Shown one piece after another: positions 54,365 to 63,732 of a DNA stretch of 64,000 nucleotides. A model generated the notes under the pieces. The model had not been told where the DNA came from. It saw only the letters and a program-made list of their open reading frames with translations, and made no database searches. Both the position numbers and the translations under genes were made by a program. Source of the DNA: Anisus vortex (lineage: Eukaryota; Mollusca; Gastropoda; Planorbidae); the NCBI GenBank assembly GCA_949126835.1, contig OX421509.1, positions 13,482,420 through 13,546,419 on the forward strand, in the 5' to 3' direction. Numbering within the stretch: position 1 is the first letter of the stretch; each line of letters begins with the position of its first letter.

Positions 54365-54920
54365 GTTAGTTGTTCGTCCGTCGTGTTCGACGATGACCAT
54401 TTTTTGTCGTCCTATGAAGTTCGGGGTGTGGCGGTGCAATGGGTCTTCATGTGGCTAGCGAGGCCTATCCTTGCTCGGAAGCTACGACTGCAAATCGTAC
54501 AGGGGAAGGTCGGAACGTCGGCAGTGAGCTCTAAGGCACGATCTTTCCTGGCTTGCCTCTTGGACTCTCTGTTTTTGCTCTTCGCAAAAAGCTACTCCTT
54601 TATGGACTGATGAGGGCCATGAGGCACGGTCTTTGTCTGTAACCTCCCAGGAGTCGTCTTTAATTGAGAACGCTTTAAGTGATGCCTTGAGAGTGTCTTT
54701 ATAGCGCTTTTTTGGACCTCCACGAGCTCGCTGACCGTTTTTTTTAGCTCGCCATAGAAGAGCATCTTTGGAAGACGGCATCTGGCATGCGTATAACATG
54801 CCCTGCCCAACGAAGTTGAGACTGCATCCGACTTGTGTGGATACTTGGGAGTCCTGCCCTGGCAAGTACCTCAAAGTCTGGAAATTTGTTCTGCCTTTTG
54901 ATATTTAGGATTTTTCTTAG
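54365..54920 (-). mobile_element. LINE-B 3' end, inserted into LINE-A
   Basis: A 556-bp insert flanked by GCAAAGCTCAGATA on both sides (54351-54364 and 54921-54934), a perfect 14-bp target duplication. It is a 5'-truncated non-LTR retrotransposon reading on the minus strand and unrelated to LINE-A in sequence. The uninterrupted site is visible in the LINE-A copy at 16891-16904. Duplication length and 5' truncation are both typical of target-primed reverse transcription. Confidence 0.93.
54390..54920 (-). pseudogene. LINE-B ORF2 C-terminus with C2H2 finger
   Basis: On the minus strand, in order: LRKILNIKRQNKFPDFEVL, ARAGLPSIHT, SQLRWAGHVIRMPDA, a frame change, PKMLFYGEL, a frame change, RARGGPKKRYKDTLKASLK, then SWEVTDKDRASWPSSVHKG, and near the end CSRSFRARIGLASHMKTH, a C2H2 zinc-finger half. 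The order LPSI..I..R.QLRW.GHV.RM followed by G...RYKD.LK..L and a terminal C2H2 finger is well known at the C-terminus of ORF2 of a widespread animal non-LTR group. At least two frameshifts make it inactive. Confidence 0.88.
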
Positions 54921-54934
54921 GCAAAGCTCAGATA

Positions 54935-55165
54935 AAGATAAGGACAAAAACACCTCATACGAGAACAAATGCATATAAGTACTCTTTCTTCCCGACTGGC
55001 ATTCGGGCATAGAAATGGGTTGCCTGAACAAATCAGGAAAACCAGTAATCTAACATCATTTAAAACTTTCATAGAAATTGCGGGACTAGACTCAACCCAC
55101 AGGTGAGCCTAGGACGCAATGATCTTCTTTATAGAAGGGTCGTCTGTAATGTATAAGATGAGACA
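54935..55165 (+). mobile_element. LINE-A, 3' terminal segment
   Basis: Resumes with AAGATAAGGACAAAAACACC, GAGAACAAATGCATATAAGT, the YSFFPTGIRA.. region (about 54978-55030), CAGTAATCTAACATCATTTA, AGGTGAGCCTAGGACGCAAT and GGGTCGTCTGTAATGTATAA. It completes the copy that began at 52290. Confidence 0.92.
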
Positions 55166-55588
55166 CGTGTCTAAAATCGGCCATTAGCATGCGCACCACT
55201 TATCTATATATACAAGTCTGCATCCCCCCCTAACATTTTTATGCTTTATTTTAAAGTGATTAAGCACCCCCATGTATTATGGACCCCATAGCACCCATTA
55301 AGCACCCTATGTATGGGCTTAGTGCACTCGACACTGTGTCCGTAATACTGCGATTGCTGCACAAAGCGACCAAAAGCAACAACCAAAGACCGTGATTCGT
55401 GATTATGGATGGGAGTATCACTTTTCACTCCTCCTGTTTCATTCGGGTGGGGCTGGGGAGGATAAACAATGATATGAAGTCGGTGGTAGGATGAAGCGGG
55501 GAGAGGGGGGGGGGCGCTATCTATACCTAAATACTGATTGCAATTTGCGCAAAAACAAAACATTTTTTTTTTCATCAGTTCGGATATA
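55166..55588. other. Unassigned sequence
   Basis: GCACCC words repeat near 55265-55305, and a G run lies at 55505-55513. A 109-residue minus frame (55246-55575) has no recognisable domain. Confidence 0.5.
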
Positions 55589-55592
55589 TTAA

Positions 55593-55666
55593 CCCTTCCT
55601 GTACCGACCTACTTTCTATCTATGCTATCTTCAGTCCCGCTATATACGCGCCCGGGACTGTAAGGG
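55593..55666. mobile_element. piggyBac-like MITE, 74 bp
   Basis: TTAA occurs on both sides (55589-55592 and 55667-55670). Ends CCCTTCCTGTACCG and GGGACTGTAAGGG are inverted repeats starting with CCCTT. TTAA target duplication plus CCC-starting terminal repeats is the hallmark of the piggyBac superfamily. There is no coding capacity. Confidence 0.75.
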
Positions 55667-55670
55667 TTAA

Positions 55671-57480
55671 AATTTTATACACCGACATGTTTAGTTTAAT
55701 GGAATCTCTTTGTAACATAAAACTGGGGATTACGTTCACAAACAACATTTTTATGTTTTCATGATTTACATTGTCTTTGTTTTGTGGTAAGTTTTGTTTT
55801 TCAAAGAGAAATTTGAAATCCAGTTTTATATGCAATTACGTATTATTTAGGAAATTTTTTTGGAGGGATTTGTTGTTGTTGCAGAAATAAAAAAGATTGT
55901 ATGACACGTTGGAATCACGTGAACATTTGGACAAATGTAATACGATACTTCATTTTTAGATGTTTTGTTCAATATTTGGCTTTTCGTATGTTGCCAATAT
56001 TGGTATTTAATTTTCTATAAATCTGAAAATGTCATCTTTAGTCCCTTTATATCAATAGTATCTGATTAAAAATAAATATAGAGATAATTTACCTTTAACA
56101 TCTCTAATTTCAATACAAGTCATTTTCACATTACATAATTGCTATTGGCTCCCCCCCCCCTCCTCTAAATCAGTAGTCAATTGACATAGCGAAGTTATTT
56201 ACCCCCCTAATCTAATAATCGATAAAAGGAACTTTCGTTTTATAAAACAACATAATGTGAATATGTGAGAAAACCCTCAGCCCTAAGTTAATCGTGATCT
56301 TAAAAAAGGTAGATTGAATAGGTCTCCTATGGTATTACATTTACCATAGTTTTATTCTACCAAAACCAACGTATAGAACTAGATATTATAATACACAAAA
56401 TTTGTGTAGTGAATAGAAATGCAGTGTATAGAATTTTAGTGTATAGAATTATAGTGTATAGAATTGTGGTTTTGAATTAAACGTTCAGTAATCCACTGAA
56501 AATACACTTTTTTTTTCCATTTCACAGCTTTTGGAGATTATCTGCCCCTTTCATTTTTAGAAATCTGCGGAAATCTGTAGATTCTAGGAGAATATTAGGT
56601 TCCTAGAGCCCTTGTAAGTTAGAGCCGGTTAAATCCCGTCCTCCATTTACTCCCCTCCCCTCCCTCTCTACCCCCTCAACCCCCTCGCGTAATCGAACCC
56701 GTGCCATAACCTCTGCCGGCAGATTGAGTTGGGAAAAGCTGAATTCGTACTTTTAGCAATGCTTGTAATGGCTCTGGCCTGGGGAGGAGGGGGGGGGGGA
56801 TAAAGGAATATGGGGGCGGGGTGTCAATGTCACGTGATGATTCAACGAGATTTTTTTCATTAAACGTTAAGAGATTTAACCAATAAAAAAAAATGGCCGG
56901 CGAATTGGCGAGTTACCGGCCCCTCGCTTCCCTTAAACAAAAACTGTAGTCTTAATGTTTCGTTTTAATTCAATTACTTTTTTGTTTTTAAAAGAGGGAG
57001 GCTGCAATTAACTGGTCTTTAAGACATAATTATCAAAGGAGAGACGTCTTTTTTAAAAAACTACAACACGCACGCAATGAGAAAATAGCCTTTAATCAAA
57101 TCTTGAAACACTTTGAAATTATTATTAATTTAGCTAATCATTGAAACACAAGTTGATGTATCCATGTTTTTTTGTTGTTGATATATTTTGTTATAATTAT
57201 TTCATTTCATTTGATTAATATCTTTTTCTTATAATGTTCCTAAATTTTGATATATTTTCACGTCATTTGTAAAGCAATGCGTAAATAAACGAAAGCATAT
57301 ATTTTCGTAGCTTTTCAAAAATAAACACAAAAATAAACACATAAATAAACACATAAATAAACACACAAATAAACACATCAATAGACACAGAAATAAATAT
57401 ATAAATAAATTTAACCCCTCGCTACCTCGGGCAAACATTTTCATTACTCTAATAAAACATGAAAAGAAAAATGTTACCAT
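55671..57480. other. 1.8 kb, mostly AT-rich, no gene
   Basis: C run (56151-56161), about four 15-bp units of GTGTATAGAATTATA between 56408 and 56475, C/T-rich block (56636-56695), G run (56788-56800). No coding segment recognised. Confidence 0.5.
57305..57405. repeat. 12-bp tandem repeat AAATAAACACAT
   Basis: About eight units of AAATAAACACAT with ACAA, ATCA and TAGA variants. Minus-strand LCLFMCLFMCLF-type frames reflect it. Confidence 0.9.
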
Positions 57481-57484
57481 TTAA

Positions 57485-57569
57485 CTCTTTCAGGATCGTA
57501 AGAAAAGCACTCAGCAGATGCAATTATCTCCTTTCCCTTAGAACTACCGATGAGCTGGTACGGCAAGGG
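57485..57569. mobile_element. piggyBac-like MITE, 85 bp, diverged
   Basis: Flanked by TTAA (57481-57484 and 57570-57573). Ends CTCTTTCAGGATCGTAAG and GGTACGGCAAGGG are imperfect inverted repeats similar to those at 55593. Confidence 0.6.
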
Positions 57570-57766
57570 TTAAGAGCTCATTAAAAAAAGAATAACCATT
57601 GTTCTCCCATATTATGGTTTTATTGCCTGCAGACAGACCCAAATGTAGGGAGTCTATACGGAAACTCTGTGAATTGAAAGTGGGGGTCATTCGAGTGCAA
57701 TCCAGTTTTCTCAAATGTTTTGTAGGTTCTATATGTTATTTGTTCCATAATTTGTGTGCTCTAAGT

Positions 57767-57997
57767 CAAGGGGTCGGCAACCTTTTAATAACAGTCTGTC
57801 AAAGTAGGATTTCTAATTCATTCAGCGTGCCAACAGCCTATACCAAAATGTATCTAGCACTCAATTTCTTGTAGAAAGGATTGCCTTTTTTGTGTGTGTG
57901 TGTGGGGGGGGGGGGGTGGAAGGGTGTTCTCCGCGTGCAATTGAAAAACGGTCTCGGTGCCAAGAATGACACGCGTGCCGTAGGTTGTCAATCCCTG
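57767..57997 (-). mobile_element. Short hAT element
   Basis: Ends CAAGGGGTCGGCAACC and GTAGGTTGTCAATCCCTG. The interior matches the short hAT copies in reverse (GTAGGATTTCTAATTCATTC, AGCGTGCCAACAGCC, TGACACGCGTGCCG). A TG plus G run sits in the centre (57891-57917). Flanks CTCTAAGT and CTCGATAT share only five of eight bases. Confidence 0.82.
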
Positions 57998-58014
57998 CTC
58001 GATATTATGTAAGT

Positions 58015-58460
58015 TGTAGATTCTATATGCTCTATGTTATGCATGCTCAATATTCTGTATTTTCGATAGTAAGTATGCTATGCTAAGTATAGTTACGTAT
58101 GTTCTATGTTATGTATGTTCTATGTTATGTATGTTCTATGTTATGTATGTTCTATATTCAGTATGTTCTATATTCTGTATGTTATATATTCTGTATGTTC
58201 TATATTCTGTATGTTTTATATGTTACATGTTCCATATTCTATATGTTCTATGTTCTGTGTGTTCAATGTTCTATATTCTCTATACTCTGTATGTTCTATA
58301 TATTCTGTATGTTCTATATTCTTTTCTTCCTCAGTGCTGCATGTGCTCTCTGTAATTTTTATAGGGTATTTTCTCTACAGGGTGTTTACTATATTATTTA
58401 TGAACTTTATTCTGTATGTTCTATAGCCTGTATGTTCTATTTTCGATATTTTCTAGTGTC
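58015..58460. repeat. 16-bp minisatellite TATGTTCTATATTCTG
   Basis: Around 20 degenerate units of TATGTTCTATGTTATG or TATGTTCTATATTCTG, best preserved at 58095-58210. Three open + frames rich in Cys, Met, Phe and Tyr (58080-58494) are translations of it. Confidence 0.93.
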
Positions 58461-59312
58461 ATTTTACACTGTTCCTGCAGGATGCATTAAGTGACATCCA
58501 ATGAACTCCTAGAAAAATATACACACGTATATATATGAAGATATGTTTTTTTTTTTAATAATTCCAGTCTAGACCTTCGAATAGGCAGACTAGCCTCTCT
58601 CTAATCAAGGAACCCCGCCTTGGTTTAGTGCGATGTAAGAAACAAGTCAGAAACTATTGCATAATTATCTTTAGAGGAATAAAACAAAATGGCGCCAACG
58701 TTTCCCAAACGGAGAAAGACAAAAAACAACAACAGCAAATGGGACAACTTTATCAACATTGCATTTTTTGACTGCTAGCTTGTCATCGGTAGAGTACACT
58801 CCAGGTCCAAAGCCATCCATCAATAATAGGCAGTTCCCACCCCCTACATCCCTAACCCCCTTCTATGGCCACACCCTCCCTCTATTTCCTATCACATGAC
58901 ACCGATAACCGGAAGTGACACGTCTATTTTTAGATCGTGGCGCCAAACGTAACTCAGCCCTGCGTTCTGCGAGGTGAAGATTGTCTTATTTTTTTTTGGT
59001 TCGTCTGCTGTTGTTTTTTGTTTTAAAACGGGTGTTGATAACTTGTTGATATCATCGCCCCCCCCCCACACACACACAACCTTTTTCTTTTAGCTTGGAT
59101 AAGCTACAAAGAAAGAAAGAAGGGAGTTAACTCAATTAAGTTTATGTTTGTATGCTGTTATAACGGACAAAGAAACGAGTTAACTTATCATTAAGTTCAT
59201 TAAGTTTAGATTTATATGTGACTGTAATGGAAGCACACTGACATGGACAATGAACAAAAAATAAGCAACCGAAGCATGGAAGGAATTCACCGATGTCCAA
59301 ATGGTACTATAT
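58461..59312. other. Unassigned sequence
   Basis: TATATATATGAAGATATG near 58530, T homopolymers, C plus CA run at 59058-59078. No gene recognised. Confidence 0.5.
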
Positions 59313-59445
59313 AGCGCAACACTGCAAAGTGGCGTAATGCTGCAAATGGTGTAATACTGCGAATGGTGCAATGCTACAAATGGTGCAATACTGAAAATGG
59401 GTCATTACTGCAAAAGAGTCAATCCTGCAAATCCTGCACTGCTTG
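59313..59445. repeat. 16-17-bp degenerate repeat AATGGTGCAATACTGC
   Basis: About eight units with GGTGTAATACTGCGAATGGT as the clearest core. The motif TGCAATACTG resembles parts of the 45-bp array at 50524, but the period differs. Confidence 0.85.
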
Positions 59446-59568
59446 ACGTCAAATATAAAAAAATTCAATCAGAAAATTTAGCTTTTAATTTAATTAGTAG
59501 CCAAATGCGTTTCAGATACACAGTGGAGATTTAAAATTTGTATTTCAATTGTATGTTTTGCCTTCTAT

Positions 59569-59718
59569 GGGTACCTGACCTTAGTTGGGGGTAAAGTAAT
59601 GGCGGCTGGGGGCATAGTGCTGGTCCACACAATCCCCTAGTATGCCGTGGCCACAGAAACTGGTAAACGCTGCCTTCACCGTACCCTGGGCATCAATTCA
59701 CTCCGACGGGATGCTTTT
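59569..59718 (+). mobile_element. SINE-A copy, 5'-truncated
   Basis: Begins at GGGTACCTGACCTTAGTTGG and contains GTAAAGTAATGGCGGCTGGG, CTAGTATGCCGTGGCCACAG, AAACTGGTAAACGCTGCC and TCCGACGGGATGCTTTTACT. The tRNA head and first third of the body are absent. Confidence 0.92.
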
Positions 59719-59730
59719 ACTTAGTGTTAA

Positions 59731-59750
59731 CCCTTCCCGTACTGTAAGGG
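59731..59750. mobile_element. 20-bp piggyBac-like relic
   Basis: TTAA, then CCCTTCCCGTACTGTAAGGG, then TTAA. Left and right ends equal the terminal repeats of the element at 55593 (CCCTTCC.GTAC and TGTAAGGG) with nothing between them. It reads as a piggyBac MITE reduced to its two tips. Confidence 0.6.
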
Positions 59751-59754
59751 TTAA

Positions 59755-60416
59755 AAGACTATATTCGAAATCAAGCTTGTCATTACACTTTATTTCTTCT
59801 GTTGTTTGTTTATGTCCTCCTCAGTTGGGTGTATTCCGTTTATGTTTCTCCGTCTCTCCATTATCTCTTTCCATTTGAACACACTTATCTCTCTATCTTT
59901 CTCTGTCCCCTCCCCCCCCCCCCCCCGTCCTTCCTTCCCATCAGTCCATTTGCTCCTAACGGTCTGGCAACGAAGAATCTCGCACCTTTTTTTAAAAAAA
60001 TATGTTTGTTGTTTTTATCGCCTTTTTTTTCTTTCTCTTCTTCTCCCATTTGACAATTGGACGTGGCATATCCATTCTCGGCTTCCCTTGTCACATGCCT
60101 GAGATACTGCGGGACTAAGTGGCCTGTACAGCGCCGTCAAAGTGAGTTCTCTCCTTTCCTTCCCTCCCTACCATACAATTCCCTTCCCCCCTGCTTTGTG
60201 AGGTTATTCTCGTGTAGGCCTACTATTGTTTTATCTGCCACTGGGGGGGGGGGTGAGGGGGGGGGGGTGAGGGGGTGAGGTCACTTATCTTTGATAAGCT
60301 ACCAGTTGTTCTTGCTGTTGTAATTTATTTATTTATATAGATCTTGACTCTTGTTTAAAAAACCGGTCTCAAGTAATGGGGGGCGGTGGATGGGGGGGGG
60401 GAGAGGTCTAATGTTT
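59755..60416. other. C- and G-homopolymer-rich spacer
   Basis: C-rich run (59907-59926), C/T-rich stretches, G runs at 60244-60272 and 60378-60402. Ser/Pro-rich frames are composition artefacts. Confidence 0.55.
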
Positions 60417-60426
60417 ACTGTCTAAT

Positions 60427-60721
60427 ATGTAGCACGATGGCCGAGCGGCAGCGCGTACGGCCGGCGTACCGAAGGTCCTGGGTTCGAACCCTGGTTAAGG
60501 CACCCCTAGGATTTGTTCCCGCTTCTGGCAGGGTGTGTCCCCTGAGTCTACCCAGCCTCTGATGATTACCTGACTTTAGCTGGCATATAGTAAACGCGGA
60601 TGGGCATTATTGTGCTGCCCACACAATCCCCCTAGTAAGCCATGGCCACGGAACTGGTGAACGCTGCTTTACCGGCCCCATTGATCAATTTGGTCCGATG
60701 TGATAGTTTACTTTTTTTTAA
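60427..60721 (+). mobile_element. SINE-A reference copy with 10-bp TSD
   Basis: The most complete copy. Box A is in GATGGCCGAGCGGCAGCGCG (60436-60455), box B is GGGTTCGAACCCTGG (60481-60495), then the full family body and a terminal TTTACTTTTTTTTA. ACTGTCTAAT lies on both sides (60417-60426 and 60722-60731). The head resembles a tRNA of the type beginning with TGGCCGAG.GG (Leu/Ser-like box A), though the parent tRNA is not certain. About 295 bp long. Confidence 0.95.
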
Positions 60722-60731
60722 ACTGTCTAAT

Positions 60732-61268
60732 GTCCATATTCCACCACACCTCTACACAACCCCTCAACCTCCATCAGATTTACAAACCCATGAGTGTTAA
60801 GGCGTCAACTGTCAGTCTGGCATAGTACTATCTTGGGGGATGATGAGTGTGTGGAGTAAGGGGGAGTATGAGGGGTGGCGGGGCGGCGATCCTCGTTGTG
60901 GCGTAGAAGTAGTATTTCGGGTAAAACCCCTGATAACATGCCCTGAGGTGGGGGTGCCGTTAGATAAAGCCCAGCTCTTAGAGAAAATATTTAGACTTCT
61001 GCGAGAACTTGTCAGGGACTTCTGGGATGGGAAGAGAGTAAATGGAAAGAGGGTAGGAGGATGCGGAGGAGAGGAAAGAAAATATGTACGTTGTTGTTGA
61101 TGGAGGAAAAGAAGAAATCGAAAGGAGAGGGGGGGGAGGGTTGAAAAAGATAGAGAGATGAGTGGGAGGGAGGTGACATAGCGAGAGATAACAAGGGGGG
61201 TGGATTGTGGATAATGGGAAGAAGTAGAAAGAGGTATGCATAGATGGCAATGAAATAAAGTAAAGCTA
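60732..61268. other. Spacer with one protein-like segment
   Basis: Purine-rich toward its 3' side (61020-61200) with G runs. Contains the protein-like stretch described at 60896-61030. Confidence 0.5.
60896..61030 (+). other. Short protein-like segment of unknown identity
   Basis: One + frame reads CGVEVVFRVKPLITCPEVGV, then PLDKAQLLEKIFRLLRELVR and DFWD without the compositional bias seen in every other ORF of the window. It could be an exon, a transposon coding fragment or chance. No start codon context, splice sites or family motif settles it. The opposite strand is also open (61477-60812), which weakens the case. I do not assign a function. Confidence 0.25.
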
Positions 61269-61533
61269 GAGAGAGAGAGAGAGAGAGAGATAGAGAGAGA
61301 TGTTGGGGAGGGGATTGGAAGGAGAGGAATGTATAAGTACATATAGAGAGCGAGAGAAAGAGAGAGAGAAAGAAAAATAGAAGGGCAGGAAATTGGATGA
61401 ATGGAGGCAAGAGAGAAAGATAGATGTATAGACAAACAAAAAGACAGACAGATAGACGTACAGATATATAGATTCATTGATAGAGTAATCGATTGATAGA
61501 TTGGTAGATTGACAGATAGATAGATACGTTAGT
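61269..61533. repeat. GA and GATA/GACA simple repeats
   Basis: GAGAGA run (61269-61302), GAGCGAGAGAAAGAG stretch (61346-61374) and degenerate GATA/GACAGATAG words to 61528. This is the only sizeable tetranucleotide array with GATA on the + strand. Confidence 0.88.
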
Positions 61534-61534
61534 A

Positions 61535-61725
61535 AGTGCTCTTCCTTATCGAGTGGCATTCGGGCATGGAATGTGTTGCATGAAAAAAAAACAGGAAAAC
61601 CAGTGACCTAACATTATTTAAAACATTAATAAAAATGGAAGACTAGACTCGGACCACCGGATAAGCGTAGGACGCAATAATCTTCTTTATAGAAGGAGCG
61701 TCTGTAATATATAAGATAAGTTAGT
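61535..61725 (+). mobile_element. LINE-A 3' end, 5'-truncated
   Basis: GTAAGTGCTCTTCCTTATCG, AGTGGCATTCGGGCATGGAA, GAAAACCAGTGACCTAACAT, GGATAAGCGTAGGACGCAAT and AGAAGGAGCGTCTGTAATAT with the ATAAGATAAG end. It directly follows the GATA-type simple repeat. Confidence 0.9.
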
Positions 61726-61967
61726 AGATAGGCCACATGGATGTATAAATGCAAAAAAAAAAGGATCACCTTCCGGCCAATGTGATCTATACGGTTTGCC
61801 AAGCAGCCTTCAGTAGATAACACAGAGCAATGAAAAGCTTGATAGATAAAGATATGCATAGAAAGATAGAACGATAGATCGTTAAAGACAGATAGACTGA
61901 GAGATGAAAACATAGACTTAAATTGAATAGATAGATAGGGCCTATATTAAATTGACTGACGGACGCA
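61726..61967. other. Spacer with GATAGA words
   Basis: Scattered GATAGAT and GATAGA motifs near 61845-61940. Nothing else recognised. Confidence 0.5.
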
Positions 61968-62065
61968 TCGTAAAGTACCCTTCGGACCAAACTAATCATA
62001 GGGGTGAAGCAGCGTTCACCAGTTTCTGTGGACACGGCATACTAGGGTGTGTCTGTGGCCAGACG
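61968..62065 (-). mobile_element. SINE-A fragment, 3' part
   Basis: Reverse: CGTAAAGTACCCTTCGGACC, AAACTAATCATAGGGGTGAA, GCAGCGTTCACCAGTTTCTG, TGGACACGGCATACTAGGGT, TGTGGCCAG. Only the last ~100 bp of the family remain. Confidence 0.9.
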
Positions 62066-62529
62066 GATGAATAGATAATTTTAAAGAGTGTCGGACAGAC
62101 ATTCTAAAGTTCTGACATTAAAAGACAATGTCTAGAAAGAAATATAATGCATTAAGTGTGTTTAGCCAGTGTTTACACAAGTGTGTTTGTATATCTGTTC
62201 GTTTAACGATTTAATAAAGAGGGAAAGAAAAGTATAGGGAAGGAAAGAACAAAAAATAAGCATAAAAAAGGAAAGAACGACACAGGGAAGGTGTTTCAAG
62301 GCCGCGGCTACCAGACTACAATCTACAAGATAAGGCTTAATGGCCGAGGATGATGGAGGGCTTGGGGAGGGGGGCGCGAGGGGAGAGGGAAGACGCCCGA
62401 GGTGTGAGTGAGTTAAACTAAAGGAGTTATCACATTTATCACTAGCTGGAGATATTCTCTACACACTGAGCAGATAGTTTGGGGTGGGTTAGTTTCTTAA
62501 GGATTTTATTTCTCATGAATTATTTTTGG
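62066..62529. other. Unassigned sequence
   Basis: Purine-rich patches at 62218-62260 and 62360-62400. No gene recognised. Confidence 0.5.
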
Positions 62530-62648
62530 GAGGGTTAAAATTGAGGGCGGGGGAGGGTTAAAATTGAGGGCGGGGGAGGGTTAAAATTGAGGGCGGGGGA
62601 GGGTTAAAATTGAGGGCGGGGGAGGGTTAAAATTGAGGGCGGGGGAGG
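62530..62648 (+). repeat. G-rich 23-bp repeat, five units
   Basis: Five nearly identical units of GGGTTAAAATTGAGGGCGGG plus GGA, starting at about 62532, 62555, 62578, 62601 and 62624. Each unit supplies several runs of three or more G, so G-quadruplex formation on the + strand is plausible. Confidence 0.95.
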
Positions 62649-62757
62649 GGGTGTAAGAGGGGGGTGGAATAATTAAATATATTTTTGCCATTGAGGTCAA
62701 AAAGTTCGGCGGCCATTTTATCCAGGTGTGTTAGTTTTGACCTGCACAAACACACAC

Positions 62758-62806
62758 GGAGAGACAGAGAGACAAAGAGAGACACAGAGAGAGAGAGAGA
62801 GAGAGT
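62758..62806. repeat. GA microsatellite
   Basis: GGAGAGACAGAGAGACAAAG followed by a perfect GA run. Purine on the + strand. Confidence 0.9.
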
Positions 62807-63000
62807 AGAACATTTGATAGTTAGCCATGGACACTGGCTATACACATTAAGTGACCATTTTATATAGCCTACATTTTTATAAACACAACTGATGCTTTAT
62901 ACATTGAAAGAACTCACACACACCGTAAAACGTGGACAATAGATGAGCTAACTCATAACGACTACATTCTTTAAAAACTCTTTAAAACTAGATTGTATAT

Positions 63001-63215
63001 TGGTTCACCTACCGTGTTCCGGGTTCGAATCCCGGTCAATGGCTAAGATTTGTTCACCTCGTCTTGCTTCAAGGGGAAGGGGTGACTCCCTTACTACGAT
63101 GAAGGTCTGGACAGTAGTGTGGGGGATAAGTAAAGGCGGCTGGGCACTGTTCTGGTCACACAATTTCCCTTGTATGCCCTATAGATCAAATTGGTACTGT
63201 CGATGGTAACTAAGA
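63001..63215 (+). mobile_element. SINE-A copy, diverged
   Basis: An excellent box B, TTCCGGGTTCGAATCCCGG (63015-63033), follows a truncated head. The central part is rewritten, but AAGTAAAGGCGGCTGGGCAC, TGTATGCCCTATAGATCAAA and TTGGTAC keep family order. The ACGCTGCTTCACCGG block is missing. Confidence 0.85.
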
Positions 63216-63732
63216 CTTGCACACAATTACCCCCAAACATGCAAGCACATAAAACAATCTATCAGCTCAGTTATCAGGTTTTAATAGATAAAAGTCATTA
63301 TGTCGAGAATAACTTCCCAAAGACATATGGTAATAAATCCAGAACTGGCATCATAAGCGTTTTGGTAGAGCGAACTGAGCATGCTAAATGTAATAGCATG
63401 GATAAAAGCGCTATGTAAATAACCATGATTATTATTATTATTACATACACACACACATACTTCTACATACATACACTGATCATATATACCTGGTTACAAA
63501 AATCTCCTTTGTTGTGAAGGCAGATTTTCTTGTCTGAAATATTTTTACGTTCTATTTCATAAGCGAAGTCTATTTTTTTTTAATTATCCTTGTTCTCTCT
63601 CTCTCTCTCTCTTTTCTCTCATTCGTTTATATTTATGTTTACATGTTTTTAATTTAATATGTCTAGACAACGGCGTCTACACCTTTGTTATAAATAACGC
63701 ATTGCACAGAACTCATAATGCATGCAAAGAAC
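63216..63732. other. Unassigned sequence
   Basis: ATTATTATTATT (63430-63441), CA run (63445-63460), CT run (63594-63616). A short frame at 63191-63418 has no domain. Confidence 0.5.

Noticed and set aside
54236..55031. Host gene encoding a zinc-finger protein
   Set aside because: The C2H2-like motif belongs to the LINE-B ORF2 C-terminus, with target duplications and frameshifts showing a dead retrotransposon.
60436..60510. Functional tRNA gene
   Set aside because: Box A and box B are good, but the sequence continues into the SINE-A body, has no matched acceptor stem, and the same head recurs in many copies.
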